Source: Phaseolus vulgaris (taxonomy: Eukaryota; Streptophyta; Magnoliopsida; Fabales; Fabaceae). From it: a DNA stretch of 64,000 bases. The notes beneath the pieces were generated by a model. That model did not search any database and had not been told where the DNA came from. It worked only from the letters and a program-made list of their open reading frames with translations. The DNA lies in assembly GCF_000499845.2 (NCBI RefSeq), contig NC_023753.2, positions 17,942,087-18,006,086 on the forward strand. The letters are read 5' to 3'. This document shows, in pieces, positions 35,010 to 45,770 of this stretch; position 1 is the first letter of the stretch; every line of letters begins with the position of its first letter. The position numbers and the translations under genes were made by a program.

Positions 35010-35280
35010 TGATGGAAAAAACGCACGCGGAAACAACACACACAATCACGAATCAACTCCAGAAAATAAACAATACAGGATTTAACGTGGTTCGGTCGCT
35101 AATCTGCAACCAACGTCCACGGGTAACTAATTAGGTTTTCATTATGTTTGTTACAATTTTATTACAAGCACAAAGATCTCTTAAATAGAGATTATAGAGG
35201 GGACACAATAATTAAGTCCGCTCACTAAAACATGGTGTCTAGTCAACTCAGCCCAATTGGTCTTAGCTTCACACTCAACA
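35010..35280 (-). repeat. copia 3' LTR (271 bp)
   Basis: On the minus strand it starts TGTTGAGTGTGAAGC, just after the purine-rich CAAATGGGAGAT, and ends TTTTTTCCATCA. Its first 120 bp match 38389-38508. Confidence 0.85.
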
Positions 35281-35648
35281 ATCTCCCATTTGAAGCCACG
35301 GAACAAAGTTCACCTGCGCTTCAACTGTGTACATGTACTTCTGTAATACGTCAACAAAACTCAATATTCCACCTCTAGTTGCCACCAGTCTTCTTAATCA
35401 TCTTGAAGACTTTGTTGAAACTCCCCTGAGTTTCAACACGTTTGTCATAACTGAAATTGTCACTGACCCGTCCACTATTCCTACCGGCTCCCACTTACAC
35501 GAACAGTCAGATCCTGAAATAACCTGAGAACAAACATACTCCATACATAACAATAAATTTTCTAGAGATGTTTCAACAGCTTTAATACTAGTTCTCCTAA
35601 CCCACTGTCGTCTAGGAACCTCAGCTGAAGCACGACCTATGCTCTCAC

Positions 35649-36934
35649 TGTTAGAATATATGGCTTTAAACTAGAGGGGGGTGAATTGTTTAAAGACGGT
35701 TTTCGAAAACTTTTAAGCCAAGAATGAAATTACTTCGAGAAACAAATGATAAGGAATTCAGTTTGCCAAAACACAAAGCAAAAACAACAACACCAGAAAA
35801 ACAATCGGTTGTTTCACATAAACAATCGGTTGTTTATACCAGTTCACAAATATTGAAATTGAATTTAAAGAGATTAAGGATAGAGAGAATGCACACAGAT
35901 GTTTATACTGGTTCACTCTAAACCCAGAGCTACATCCAGTCTTCTCAGAAACCACTGAGGAATTCCACTAAGCAACCAAACCTAGATCACTTACAACACA
36001 ACTAAGAAAGTGACCTTGATCCCCTCAAGACACACACTTCTCTTGGCCAACACACCAATACTAAGAATGCTGATCTTGATCCCCTCAAGAACACACAACA
36101 CTTCTCAGCAACCACACAAAGATTCTTTTTTAACAGATACAAGGATTACACTTGTTACAGAAACAAATCTGAAATCAATACAAGCAGAAATCCTATCTCA
36201 CGCACTTTGATCAATCTCAATCTCTAAGCAAACTCAACTTCTCAAAATTTGCATTGTTTTAAAACTCAAATATGTTTTTCTGAATATATGAAAGATGTTG
36301 TTTGTTATCAAATCTTAACAAACTATTAATTGCATTTAAAGATTGGTCAAAGCATTAAAAACTAGAGCGTAAACAGTTAGAAAATCATTTAATGCTTAAT
36401 CAAAGCACAAAACAGTTTTTCTGTTATGGTACCAAAACAAACAATCGGTTGTTTCCACGAATCAATCGGTTGTTTTAGTTTTAAGAGCTCAACCATTTGA
36501 AAAACAGTTTTCAACTTTTTTTAAAAACACTAAGTATAAAACAATCAGTTGTTTCGACAAAACAATCGGTTGTTTTTCACTTAGTTTGAAAAACACTTTT
36601 CTTTTAAAAAGATTGAGAATGCCTATGCTTTGGATTCAATCAAAGAGTGGATTACATACACAATCTACCCCATATCCTATCTAGGACAACTCAGCAACAG
36701 CAAGCACAGTCTAGCCTTCAACATCCTTCAAAGGGTTTGGATTCTTCAAAGTTTGAACACTACTTGGTTCAACACCCACTGCCACAAGTACCTTTGATTG
36801 GTGTACCTGAACCTTTCCATGCTCGTTCATCCTGAATCTGACTTGTGGCTCTAGGTTTCTCTCTTGTAAAGACAACCTTCTTCTGCACACGAGATTTTGT
36901 GAACTAGATTTTGTTTATCTTCCGAATTGGGACA
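35649..36934. repeat. Probable solo LTR (1286 bp) with phased hairpin motifs
   Basis: Starts TGTTAGAATATATGG, with the ctagaggggggtgaatt string common in plant LTRs, and ends TTGGGACA. The flanks CTCAC (35644-35648) and GTCAC (36935-36939) differ at one base, consistent with an aged 5-bp duplication. No coding part is attached. It carries six copies of ACAATCGGTTGTTT in three pairs, plus two copies of the word cttgatcccctcaaga (36014 and 36074). Confidence 0.6.
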
Positions 36935-36939
36935 GTCAC

Positions 36940-37831
36940 TCTCTCAGACGGTAATCCGACCATATACAGTGAACCTCTCTTTCTTCCGCGGGCCATGATA
37001 AGATTTCCCTTGACAACCTTTCACTGTTGATTTCCGAACTTCCACATCATGTTCATGTTCGTCCAAGTGCCTAACAGAAATCAAACTTTTCGTTAAGCTC
37101 GGAACACCTCTAACATCCTTCAAAGTCCAGAAATCGACTGGCGTCTTCAACACTATGTCACTCATGCCCGTAACATCAAGAGTTTTGTTGTCCGGTAGTC
37201 TTACCTTTCCAAAGTCCCCAATAACTAGATTCTGCAATGCTTCACTACTATGGGTAGCATGAAATGAAGCACCAAAATCCATGACCCAGGAATTCACACT
37301 GTTATCCGCGCAACAGACTAAAAGGTCCTTGTCTGCGAAGTCTTCTGCAATGTTGACTTGTTTATCATTTGGGCATTGATTCCTGAAACGCCTCACCTCC
37401 TTGCAGTTCCAACATGTTACACTTGAGCAATCCTAAGTCTTTGACTGACTCTTTTTTTCTGATCTTGCTCCCACTACCTCTAATATTTCTCTTACCTTTG
37501 ATGACATAGTGATTCACTAGATAATTCCCCAGAACTCCTTCTTCTGACGTCCTCGCCAAGAACGAGATCACGAATCTTCTCAAAAGTGAATCCATCGGGT
37601 CCGTTGAATTGGTAACTGTTGTAACCGTTTCGGACCAACTGTCAGGTAATGACGATATCAGTAGTAAAGCTTGAACTTCATCATCGAACTTAATGCCCAC
37701 TGACGTAAGTCTGGCTAAGATCGAATTCATTGTGCTCAGTAACCGAACTAGCAAATCCTCAATTTGCATTTTCCACCAACTAAAATTTGTACCATCGAAT
37801 TTTCAATTCGGAACTTCCCATCTTCAGTCAT
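36940..37831 (-). pseudogene. copia gag and protease start, degenerate
   Basis: The minus-strand ATG at 37831 gives MTEDGKFRIE, then a frameshift into KFDGTNFSWWKMQIEDLL. Typical gag stretches follow (LTSVGIKFDDEVQALLLISSLPDSW near 37680, DSLLRRFVISFLARTSEEG). A remnant zinc knuckle is split by a frameshift near 37380 (FRNQCPND). The protease start has DFGAS for the usual DSGAS (37270), with VRGVPSLTKSLISVRHLD later. The reading ends at the inserted solo LTR. Confidence 0.82.
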
Positions 37832-38230
37832 CTCAAACGACTAGACGAGATACTCAGTGCAACTAATTTCAAATATTGGCAATTTTTTTCTTTTTTTTAA
37901 AATCAAGAACACAAAAATTGCACCACCCAAAATCACTCACCAACAGACCTCCCCACTGCCCTGACGCTCCTCTGCACTGTATCGCAGCTGCCAGGACGCA
38001 CACTGTCGTTGTTCGCGCTCTGCACTGGCACGCTCTGCCGCACTTTACCGCAACTGCCTGGACGCGCACTGCAACGCACCAGAGTGCAACCCTAACGAGC
38101 TCGCACTGCCGCCACACACTGCATCCACTGTCGCACCCTCAATGCGTGCCGCACCACCACCGTCGCTGGTCACAGTCGTCACACTACACTCTGTGTCGTC
38201 TCAGACCAGCACACTTGCAGAACGCACACA

Positions 38231-38385
38231 CAACCCTAGCTTTGGGACGTTGTTGCCGCCCTTGTGGAACCCTAGCTTTGGGACGTTGTTGCCGCCCCTG
38301 CGAAACCTTAGCTTTGGAACGTCGTTGCCGCCCTTGTGAAACCCTAGCTTTGGGATGTCATTGTCACGACTGCGAAACCCTAGCT
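38231..38385. repeat. 36-bp tandem repeat in a GC-rich copia leader
   Basis: The word ctagctttggga/gacgt recurs with tagc at 38237, 38273, 38309, 38345 and 38381, exactly 36 bp apart. Four full units have the pattern aaccctagctttgggacgttgttgccgcc. The leader as a whole (37900-38385) is strikingly GC-rich for this window. Confidence 0.9.
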
Positions 38386-38388
38386 TTT

Positions 38389-38508
38389 ATTACAAGCACA
38401 AAGATCTCTTAAATAGATATTATAGAGGGGACACAATAATTAAGCCTACTCACTAAAACATGGTGTGTAATCAACCTAGCTCAATTGGTCATAGTTTCAC
38501 ACTTAACA
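38389..38508 (-). repeat. copia 5' LTR, truncated to 120 bp
   Basis: Matches the first 120 bp of the 3' LTR (shared aagatctcttaaatagatattatagaggggacac). The remaining ~150 bp and the primer-binding site are absent. The GC-rich 36-bp repeats follow immediately. Confidence 0.82.
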
Positions 38509-38513
38509 ACATA

Positions 38514-39317
38514 TTCATGAATAATTTACCTTTGAAATTATATTCGTAGGTAATAATCCATATGCAATGTTGAACTTATCGATGAATACATATATGTAAG
38601 TCGTAATCCATATTTGTATATAATAATGTAAATTTGAACTTTCTCATAGTGAATAATTTGGAAGGATTATATTCAAGTTGAAAATGAGAAACACCTATTC
38701 ATCAGTTTGAGAGGAGTGTTTGAGTTATTTTAAAAGAAATTAAAATATATTTTACTTGTTTTAATTTTGTCATATTATTTTTAATCCAGTATTTATTTGG
38801 ATTTTATTTGTTTGAAAGTGTAAATCTCATAATTTATAAGATATTGTTTTATTAGGATTTACTCATATATATATATATATATATAATTATGTATTTAATG
38901 AGGAATAATTAGAATTATTCTGTTTTATTCTTCATGAGAAAATGGTTATACAAATAAATTGTTATTATTTTGTGCAATATACGTTTGCTTAAGAAAGTTT
39001 CTGTTAAGCGTTGCGTTGCAATCCAATGAACGCTGAAATGGTAAATACGTTAAATAATCGTATTAATTTAATAAGTTTTATTAAGATAACCTCTTAAAAT
39101 TATAAATAATCTATACTAATTGATATTTAAATAATCATATTAATTACAAACGAATGATGTTTTTCAAAATGTTAATAAAAATAAAAATACATATGAAATA
39201 AAGAAAATATTTTTAAATTTTTTTTATTTAGATTCGATAAGAATTCACATTACTTTTATGCATTTAAATTCACAATGAAAAATCAGATTCTTTAGATTCT
39301 AGCAGTCAAAAATATTT
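38514..39317. other. AT-rich intergenic DNA, no gene seen
   Basis: Nothing recognised apart from a short AT run at 38868-38885. Confidence 0.5.
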
Positions 39318-39711
39318 ATTTGGCCCCTATTTTTGGACGCAACACATGGATTGGAAAACTTTTAGCACATGTAAAACATGTGGAACATGTGCACTCTTCT
39401 CCATGGCTTAATCATAATCGGTCTTGGTTAAATTAGGTGTTTTAAAGAACCGTAAGTTAACCTATGTTGGTTTTTAGGTGCCAAATTTCATTTAAGGAAA
39501 AATAACAAATAAAATTTCTAATCTAATTTTAGCAAGAAAATAAATTATACTCTACACTAGAGTTATGGCATCTTTGAACATATATTGGGAGGTTTCTCTA
39601 CCGCCAGTAGCCATAGTCTTCCTGAATCTTCTTGGCCATAACTCTAATGGTAGGCTCAAATCTTCTCTTTGTGGGCTTGCATTTGAGTTTGTCATTGGGC
39701 CTCTTCCATCA
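39318..39711 (-). repeat. gypsy 3' LTR, truncated (394 bp)
   Basis: Matches 44205-44588 of the 5' LTR, including agcacatgtaaaacatgtggaacatgtgcactcttctccatgg. The low-coordinate half is missing. Confidence 0.82.
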
Positions 39712-40445
39712 TCCCCTTTCTCTTGAAAATAATTTGTCCTCAAATACAATGCTTCTACCTCTTTATCTTTATTACCTACAAAAGGAGTTAAATCCATAAT
39801 ATTGAAAGTAGTAGGTATTCCATATTTTTCAGGCAGGTCTATTTGATATGCATTATTATTGAATCTTTTGAGCACATGGGAAGTTAGGATTTACTCTTAG
39901 TAGGGAATTCATCCTTTCTAAGGTGAAACCAAACTCAATCTCCATCCTCAAAAATGGAATCAAAACCTCTTGTTGTCCTAGGAAGTCTTAGATTAAATTC
40001 ATGCCTATGTCTTCCCATGTAGCACTTGCAAAAGGTAAAGGAGCATAGAGTTCATGAGACATTGCCTTGGATTTAGTTTTTAAACAAAAAATGCATCTAT
40101 GGTAATGTCTTTGAACATCTTTCCTCATGGGTGACCAAAAGAATTTTCCTTTTAAAAGCGCTAGAGTTTTATCAACTCCAAGATGGTCCATGAGTTCTCC
40201 TTCATGAGACTTTTTAGAAAAGTTTTTATGTGTTCCTTTACAAAATAGGAGGCTTGATGGTTGTTCAGAAAGAAGTATCTTTTCAAGTTTGTTTTCAAAT
40301 TTTTCTTCTTTCTGATTGACCTTGAGGGAAGGAACAATCTTTTCCCACGCCTCTTTTTCCCTAAAGGCTTTTTCTTGGTTTTCTTTTTTTTTTTCTTTTT
40401 CTCTTCCTCTCTCTTTTGCTTCATTTGTTCTTGATCCTTTACCAC
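39712..40445 (-). pseudogene. gypsy linker, integrase fragment and tail
   Basis: 40161-40445 encodes a lysine/glutamate-rich linker (EEEKKKKKKKTKKK). It runs into HGELMDHLGVDKTLALLKGKFFW, the integrase HHCC zinc finger (RHYHRCIFCLKTKSK), ending WEDIGMNLI at 39988. The catalytic core is deleted. A tail segment (RFNNNAYQIDLPEKYGIPTTFNIMDLTPF, 39780-39875) is a normal gypsy integrase C-terminus. The purine tract lies at 39712-39725. Confidence 0.82.
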
Positions 40446-42041
40446 TTGGGAATGTGATAAGGGATAGAGTATAAACTTTTTTTCTTTACGAGTGAAAGTA
40501 ATCTCATTGGTAAAAACCCATTGTGCATAGTTTTCTTATCAAATTGCCAAGGTCTACCCAACAAAATATGACAAGCTTCCATGGGAACTACATCACATAA
40601 AACTTTATCTTTATAGTTTTTCATTGAGAGCTCAACTTTCACTTGCTTATCTACAGTTAGTTCCTCATCTTCATTTATCCACTGAAGTTTATAAGGTTTA
40701 GGATGAGGTATTACTTGTAGATTAAGCTTTTCAACCATCCTAATGCTACAACAATTACAGCAAGAACCACCATCCACAATGAGAGAACACACATTTTCAA
40801 AAACTTTACATCTTGTGTGGAAAATGTTCTCCCTTTGTGTCTCTTGGTCCATATTAGGTTGGTTGTTGAGGGTTCTACAAATCATCATTAACTCACCCTC
40901 ACATGGATATGCTCCCTCACTATTTTCTTTTTCTTCTACCCCGCTAAGTTCATCATCATGGCTGCTATATTTATCTACCCCTCTTAGAAACATAGTTCTC
41001 TGATTTGGGCATTGGGCTTGTACATGACCTCTACCATAACACTTAAAGCATTTGACATCTCTACTGCGAGTTTGTGGGGTTAACACATCTTTTTCTATAT
41101 TTTTGGGAGTTTCCTTTGGTTTTTCCTTTGATAGGCTTTCCTCCCTTTTATACTCCTCTTTGGGATAAGAATTAAAATATGAACCTTCCCTGCGACTTGA
41201 AGTTTTTCTCAAATTTTGTTGTTCAACTTTGATACAAAGTTGAATTAAATCATTCAAGTCTCTATAGGGTAAAAGTTCACTCTATCTCTAATCTCAAGAT
41301 TGAGTCCACTCAAAAACCTTGCTATGGTGGTGTACTCAGACTCCCTAATTGAGGCTCTCATCATATATAATTCCATTTTCTGCCTATATTTCTCTACGCT
41401 CATAGTCTTTTGTTGGAGTATTTGGAGCTTGTCCATTAACTCCCTATTATAATAGAGGGAATATGGCGGCGTCTTAAGGCTCCCCTAAGATCATTCCAAT
41501 ACTCTATGGGAGGGTCCTTATGAAGTCGCCTATCTCGCTCAAGGGCAGTCCACCAATACATAGCATTTACCTTGAAAGTTAAGGGTGGCTAAGGGTACCT
41601 TTCTTTCCTCACTTACTCTATGGCAAGCAAACAATTGTTCTACCTTCATTTCCTAATCTAGGTAAGCTTCTACATTTTCTTTCCCATGGAAATAAGGTAG
41701 ATCTACCCTAACCTCCTTAGTGCTTTATTTTCTTTCTTTTCTAGCTCTCTTAGGGGGTGGTTGATAATAGTCATTAATTCTAAGGTTTTGATCCCCAAAA
41801 GAATCATCTCCCCTAGAGCTAGATGCATGAGAACTTTTTTTTTGATTTGTTGTATTCATCCCTTTCTTTAACCATTTTCAACTCTTCTTTCATCAAAGCA
41901 AAATGAGCATCCCTTTCTTTGAGTTGGGCCTCATGTTGCAATTGTCTATATGAAAGTGATTGAAAGTCTTGTGTTGGTTGTTTCGAAAGAGATTTAAAAG
42001 ACTCTATCATTTTCACTAGAGTGATGAGAATGAGAAGACAT
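40439..42041 (-). pseudogene. gypsy gag and protease
   Basis: The start ATG is at 42041 (MSSHSHHSSEND), followed by a frameshift and the coiled-coil-like LKERDAHFALMKEELKMVKE (41830-41990). Gag continues at 41254-41436 (MDKLQILQQKTMSVEKYRQK) and 40439-41257. The zinc knuckle CFKCYGRGHVQAQC (41030-41060) is intact. The protease region shows VDGGSCCNCCSIRMVEKL (40720-40780) and ELSMKNYKDKVLCDVVPMEACHILLGRPWQ. The stretch 41440-41800 is broken. Protease precedes the pol remnant here, the usual order. Confidence 0.85.
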
Positions 42042-43800
42042 GGTTAAAGTTATGTGTTAAAAGCAATTTACCAAAAGAAAGAGAAGTGGAGTAATGTAGG
42101 TAGATTCCCAGGAAAGGGAGGTGAATCACTTGGATCACTTAAGTACCAAGCATTTCCTAGCCAGATTCTATCCTTCAAGACTTTCACAAACCTTTCTCTA
42201 AGTAATTCATTTAGAGCACAATCAAGAATGAAAACACAATTTTTTTTATGCAAACAAACAATACAAAACAATTAAACACTTTAATAGAAAAATTGTTATC
42301 TAGAAAAACTTATAAACTAGGTGTTTCCTAAGGTGAGGCTTCTTGGCACTTTGAACCTTGAAGACACACTCACCGTCTAATACACAATTAATCCACTAAT
42401 TGTTCAAGGTTTTGCAAAGTACAATTCAAAGAAAATTACAAAGAAAAATTGGATTGACAAAATTTAGAAATTCCTATTCTATCCATCCTTCTGTTCTTTT
42501 TGGCACTCCTTCTTTGTGTAAGTGTTTAAGCTCACTTGTTGTTATCCTCTTGCTCAACCCCTCAAGAATATTCAACTTTGATAATTCAAATAAGCACCTA
42601 CTAAGTGATAAAGCTCTCACTAAAGATGTTAGCTACAAACTTAACAATGCACCTTTGAATTACTTATCCGCCAAGAAACGAGGTCAACAAAAGTTAAAGC
42701 AACAAAAATCAATTTGAAATTGGAATACAACAAAGGGAGTTGATATATGACAACTTGAAAGAGTAATTGAACAAAACTTGACAAGCAAACAAAATAAGGT
42801 ACTCAACAAAAAGATAACACACAAATTGAACCTAAAAAATGGCACTAGAATTGGATTAACAAAACCAAAACAGTACTATAGAATAATAAGGTGTCAAAAT
42901 GCGTGACTTAATTGATTTATGTTGAGTTGGATCTTTCAAATTTAAATTTGAATTTTAAACCACAGACAGCTAAGATCTTAACTAACTTTTGGCGCTAGAA
43001 TCATGCTAAAAGAGTGCATCAATTAATTATGATAAATTCTTCAAAATCTGATGCCATTTCACCGTTTATTTCGCCAGAATTGCACACTGTTTGAATTTGA
43101 TTTATCATTTTTTTTTTCTATTTCGAATTCTGCTTCACTTTTTTTTTTTTTACTTTTTTTAACACTTCAATATGTTTAGATTCAGGATTTCACATTTTTT
43201 CTCCAACGAATTTTAATTTCATAAACAGAAGCAGCCACCACAGAATATAGAATCCTAATCTGGAATTAAAAACAACTTTAAGAAACTTCAAAAACACAAT
43301 AGAATTGATGTATAGGAACTTGTGTGGATCTAGCACACAAGTATGAACTCAAATCTAAAAATTAAAATGCACCAAAGGCTAAACAAAACATATTAGAAAC
43401 TACACTCAAAATTAAAATCAATGAACCAAAATTATCAAGAAAAGTACTACATATAAGTGATGACTATTTAGGATGCACATGACTTGACAAAACATCTATG
43501 GATTCAAAAATCAAAATGACTCAAACACAAACAATATGAGCCGATTAAAATTGCAAGAAAGACTCAAATCTAGCAAAATCAACACCAAAACTCAAAGGAA
43601 TCATACACAAAATTGAAATTAGAAGCTCAAGAACAATTTGAACAAATTGCACCGATTGGATTTATCCAAACAACATCTAAATCAAAATTAAAATGCAAAA
43701 ACAACAAGACATTCAAGGATAAAAGATGAACAACACGGAATCATGAAGAACAATACAAAATTAAAATGAAAAGAAGAAGACACACTTAGCTCTTGAAGAA
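42042..43800 (-). other. Long untranslated leader of the second gypsy element
   Basis: Corresponds to 2331-4164 of the first element. No coding region. A-rich on the plus strand, with segments recognisable in both copies. Confidence 0.6.
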
Positions 43801-43818
43801 CCTAGGCTCATGATACCA
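43801..43818 (-). other. gypsy primer-binding site
   Basis: On the minus strand it reads TGGTATCATGAGCCTAGG, two bases from the LTR end. It is the same variant as in the first element. Confidence 0.75.
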
Positions 43819-43820
43819 CT

Positions 43821-44588
43821 TGATGGAGTTGTGCCTTCATCCATTTTGCTTTTTCTTGATGTGTGGCGGAAGCTTTCATGGAGGAGAATGAACAAGGATC
43901 TCACGTACAGAGCTGGACTCCTTGAAGGTGCATGCTAGGTGTGGAGAATAAGTGGTGAGGCCATTTCACTTGAAATAGGTAAAGAATGAAGACTAAAATG
44001 TCTATCTAAGGGAGGTAGGAGACAAAGAGCAAAACTGGCACAATTTTGACAGCAATTCACTATAGATTAATCTTGAGAAATTCATGAACCAAGCACCTCC
44101 TTTTATAGCAATGGAGGGTCGGAATTTGAAAAGCCAAATACAAGTGAAATGAAAGCTAAATGCAAATGGAATTTTCATTTTGAATTTGGCGCTTTTTTTG
44201 GACGTAGCACATGGAGCATGTGTTGGAAAGCTTTTAGCACATGTAAAACATGTGGAACATGTGCACTCTTCTCCATGGCTTAGTCATACCCGGCCTTGGA
44301 TAAATTAGGTGTTTTAAAGAACCCTAATTTAACCTAGGTTAGTTTTTAGGTGCCAAATTTCATCTAAGGAAAAATAAAAAATAAAATTCATAATCTAATT
44401 TTAGTAAGAAAATAAATTATACTCTACACTAGAGTTATGGCATCTTTGAACATATATTGGGAGGTTTCTCTGTCGTCAGTAGCCATATCCTAGTCTTCTT
44501 GAATCTTCTTGGCCATAGCTCTAGTGGTAGGCCCAAATCTTCTCTTTGTTGGGCTTGCATTTGAGCTTGTCCTTGGGCCTCTTCCATA
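43821..44588 (-). repeat. gypsy 5' LTR (768 bp)
   Basis: On the minus strand it starts near TATGGAAGAGGCCCAAGG, with one base lost from the expected TGATGG, and ends ...CAACTCCATCA at 43821. The stretch 44205-44588 matches 39318-39711. Confidence 0.83.
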
Positions 44589-44594
44589 TGATGG

Positions 44595-44909
44595 ATCAGT
44601 TGCATGGGGCAGCTGTCTTTCTCTTTTAATTTAATTGCATATATTTTATAAAATTTTATTTTCACTAGCTTACCCTTACTTTTCCGGTTGTGTTGTGAAC
44701 TGCAATGAATGTGCTATGTACACGAGCAGATGATCATACATGCGTTGGAGGTTATGGAGAGCATTAGAATGTTCTTTTGAACCGTATATTGTAAATATTT
44801 ATATTTCTATAAGTCCTAATCATGTATTAGGAATGTTTTGAAAAAATCTAAGTTTGTATAGAAACTGGTTGAACTTTTATTATAATAGTTATATGTAATT
44901 TATGGGGTG
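44595..44909 (+). repeat. Partial copy of the 27341-28718 LTR family
   Basis: From ttaatttaattgcatatatt to gggtgttacaac it follows 28425-28720 closely (shared ttcactagcttaccctt, tacacgagca-atgatc, attgtaaatattt, attaggaatgttttgaaaaa). It ends TGTTACA, supporting the LTR reading. Only the right-hand ~300 bp are present. The gypsy element abuts its left side. Confidence 0.75.
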
Positions 44910-45770
44910 TTACAACTATTTACATCATAAAAGTACTATCCAAGGTTTAACACTACTTACTAATCTAAATCTATATTTCTTCTTCTATATATAAATAAGA
45001 TTCTTCTTCACAATGTTTTTTTGTCTTTTATATAAGTTTTTTGGTGTTTTATATATAGAGAGGATTCTTCTTCACAATCATATTTTTTGGTATACACAAA
45101 TCTTTTTCCATTTTATCTTCATTAAATATATATTTTTTTTATTTTATCTTTTAAATTTAAAAATTAAAAAAATAGTATTTTATCATTTTAAATAAATTAC
45201 CTAAATATAAAATTATTTTTAAATTTTTTAAATTAATGTTACAGAGTTAGTTTTTTATATGTAATTCTTTCATTAATCTCTTACTCTCTCCTTAACTTTT
45301 TATTTTAACTGTCTAAGACACAAATTTTATAGAAAAAATTTCAACTCCCACATTTCCAAATTTCATATATTATAATAATAAAAAATTAATTGATATTTTC
45401 ATACAAGCGTCTCTATTTCCATTAGTATATATAATACTATATATCACAAATATATTAAGTTTTATAATAATTATCTTAAATTCAACCATTGTTATATATG
45501 ATAAATATATTAAGTTTTATAATAATTATCTTAAATCCATGATATATCGAAAATAACTTTTTACATTCACTCTATGCAGAAATTAACTCTGAGCATAATA
45601 ATAACAATTTGTACACATAATTAAAGTTTAATTGTGTTTTTAATTTCAGAAACTTGAAGTGAATATGGTTTTAATGCATTAGATTTTTTTTATAAAATTA
45701 TATTTTTTCACAAATTTAGATTTTATTTTTTAAACATGAAACTTTAATTTTATTTTTTTTAATTATTCAG
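44910..45770. other. AT-rich DNA, no gene seen
   Basis: Contains short duplications such as ttttataataattatcttaaat (45456 and 45510) and tctatatataaataagattcttcttcacaat (44981 and, changed, 45051). No N-terminal MKK3 exon can be found here. Confidence 0.5.

Larger units (their letters stand above)
35010..38508 (-). mobile_element. Ty1/copia element with TSD ACATA, internally deleted and interrupted
   Basis: The 5-bp flanks are identical (ACATA at 35005-35009 and 38509-38513), which fixes the ends. On the minus strand it has a shortened 5' LTR (38389-38508), a GC-rich leader with tandem repeats, gag and the start of protease (36940-37831), then a short unrecognised tail and a 3' LTR (35010-35280). 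Integrase, reverse transcriptase and RNase H are missing. A probable solo LTR (35649-36934) interrupts it. It is non-autonomous. Confidence 0.85.
39318..44588 (-). mobile_element. Second Ty3/gypsy element, minus strand, lacking RT and RNase H
   Basis: A relative of the element at 1675-7951: same TGATGG...CCATCA LTR ends, same primer-binding variant, same long leader and closely similar gag and integrase. On the minus strand: 5' LTR (43821-44588), leader, gag-protease (40439-42041), a lysine-rich linker, integrase fragment (39988-40191), tail, polypurine tract and a 3' LTR shortened to 394 bp (39318-39711). Protease passes almost directly into integrase, so reverse transcriptase and RNase H are gone. 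Confidence 0.87.

Noticed and set aside
37876..38412. 178-codon plus-strand frame rich in His, Cys and Thr
   Set aside because: It lies antisense to the copia leader and follows the GC-rich 36-bp repeat. It reflects base composition, not a protein family.
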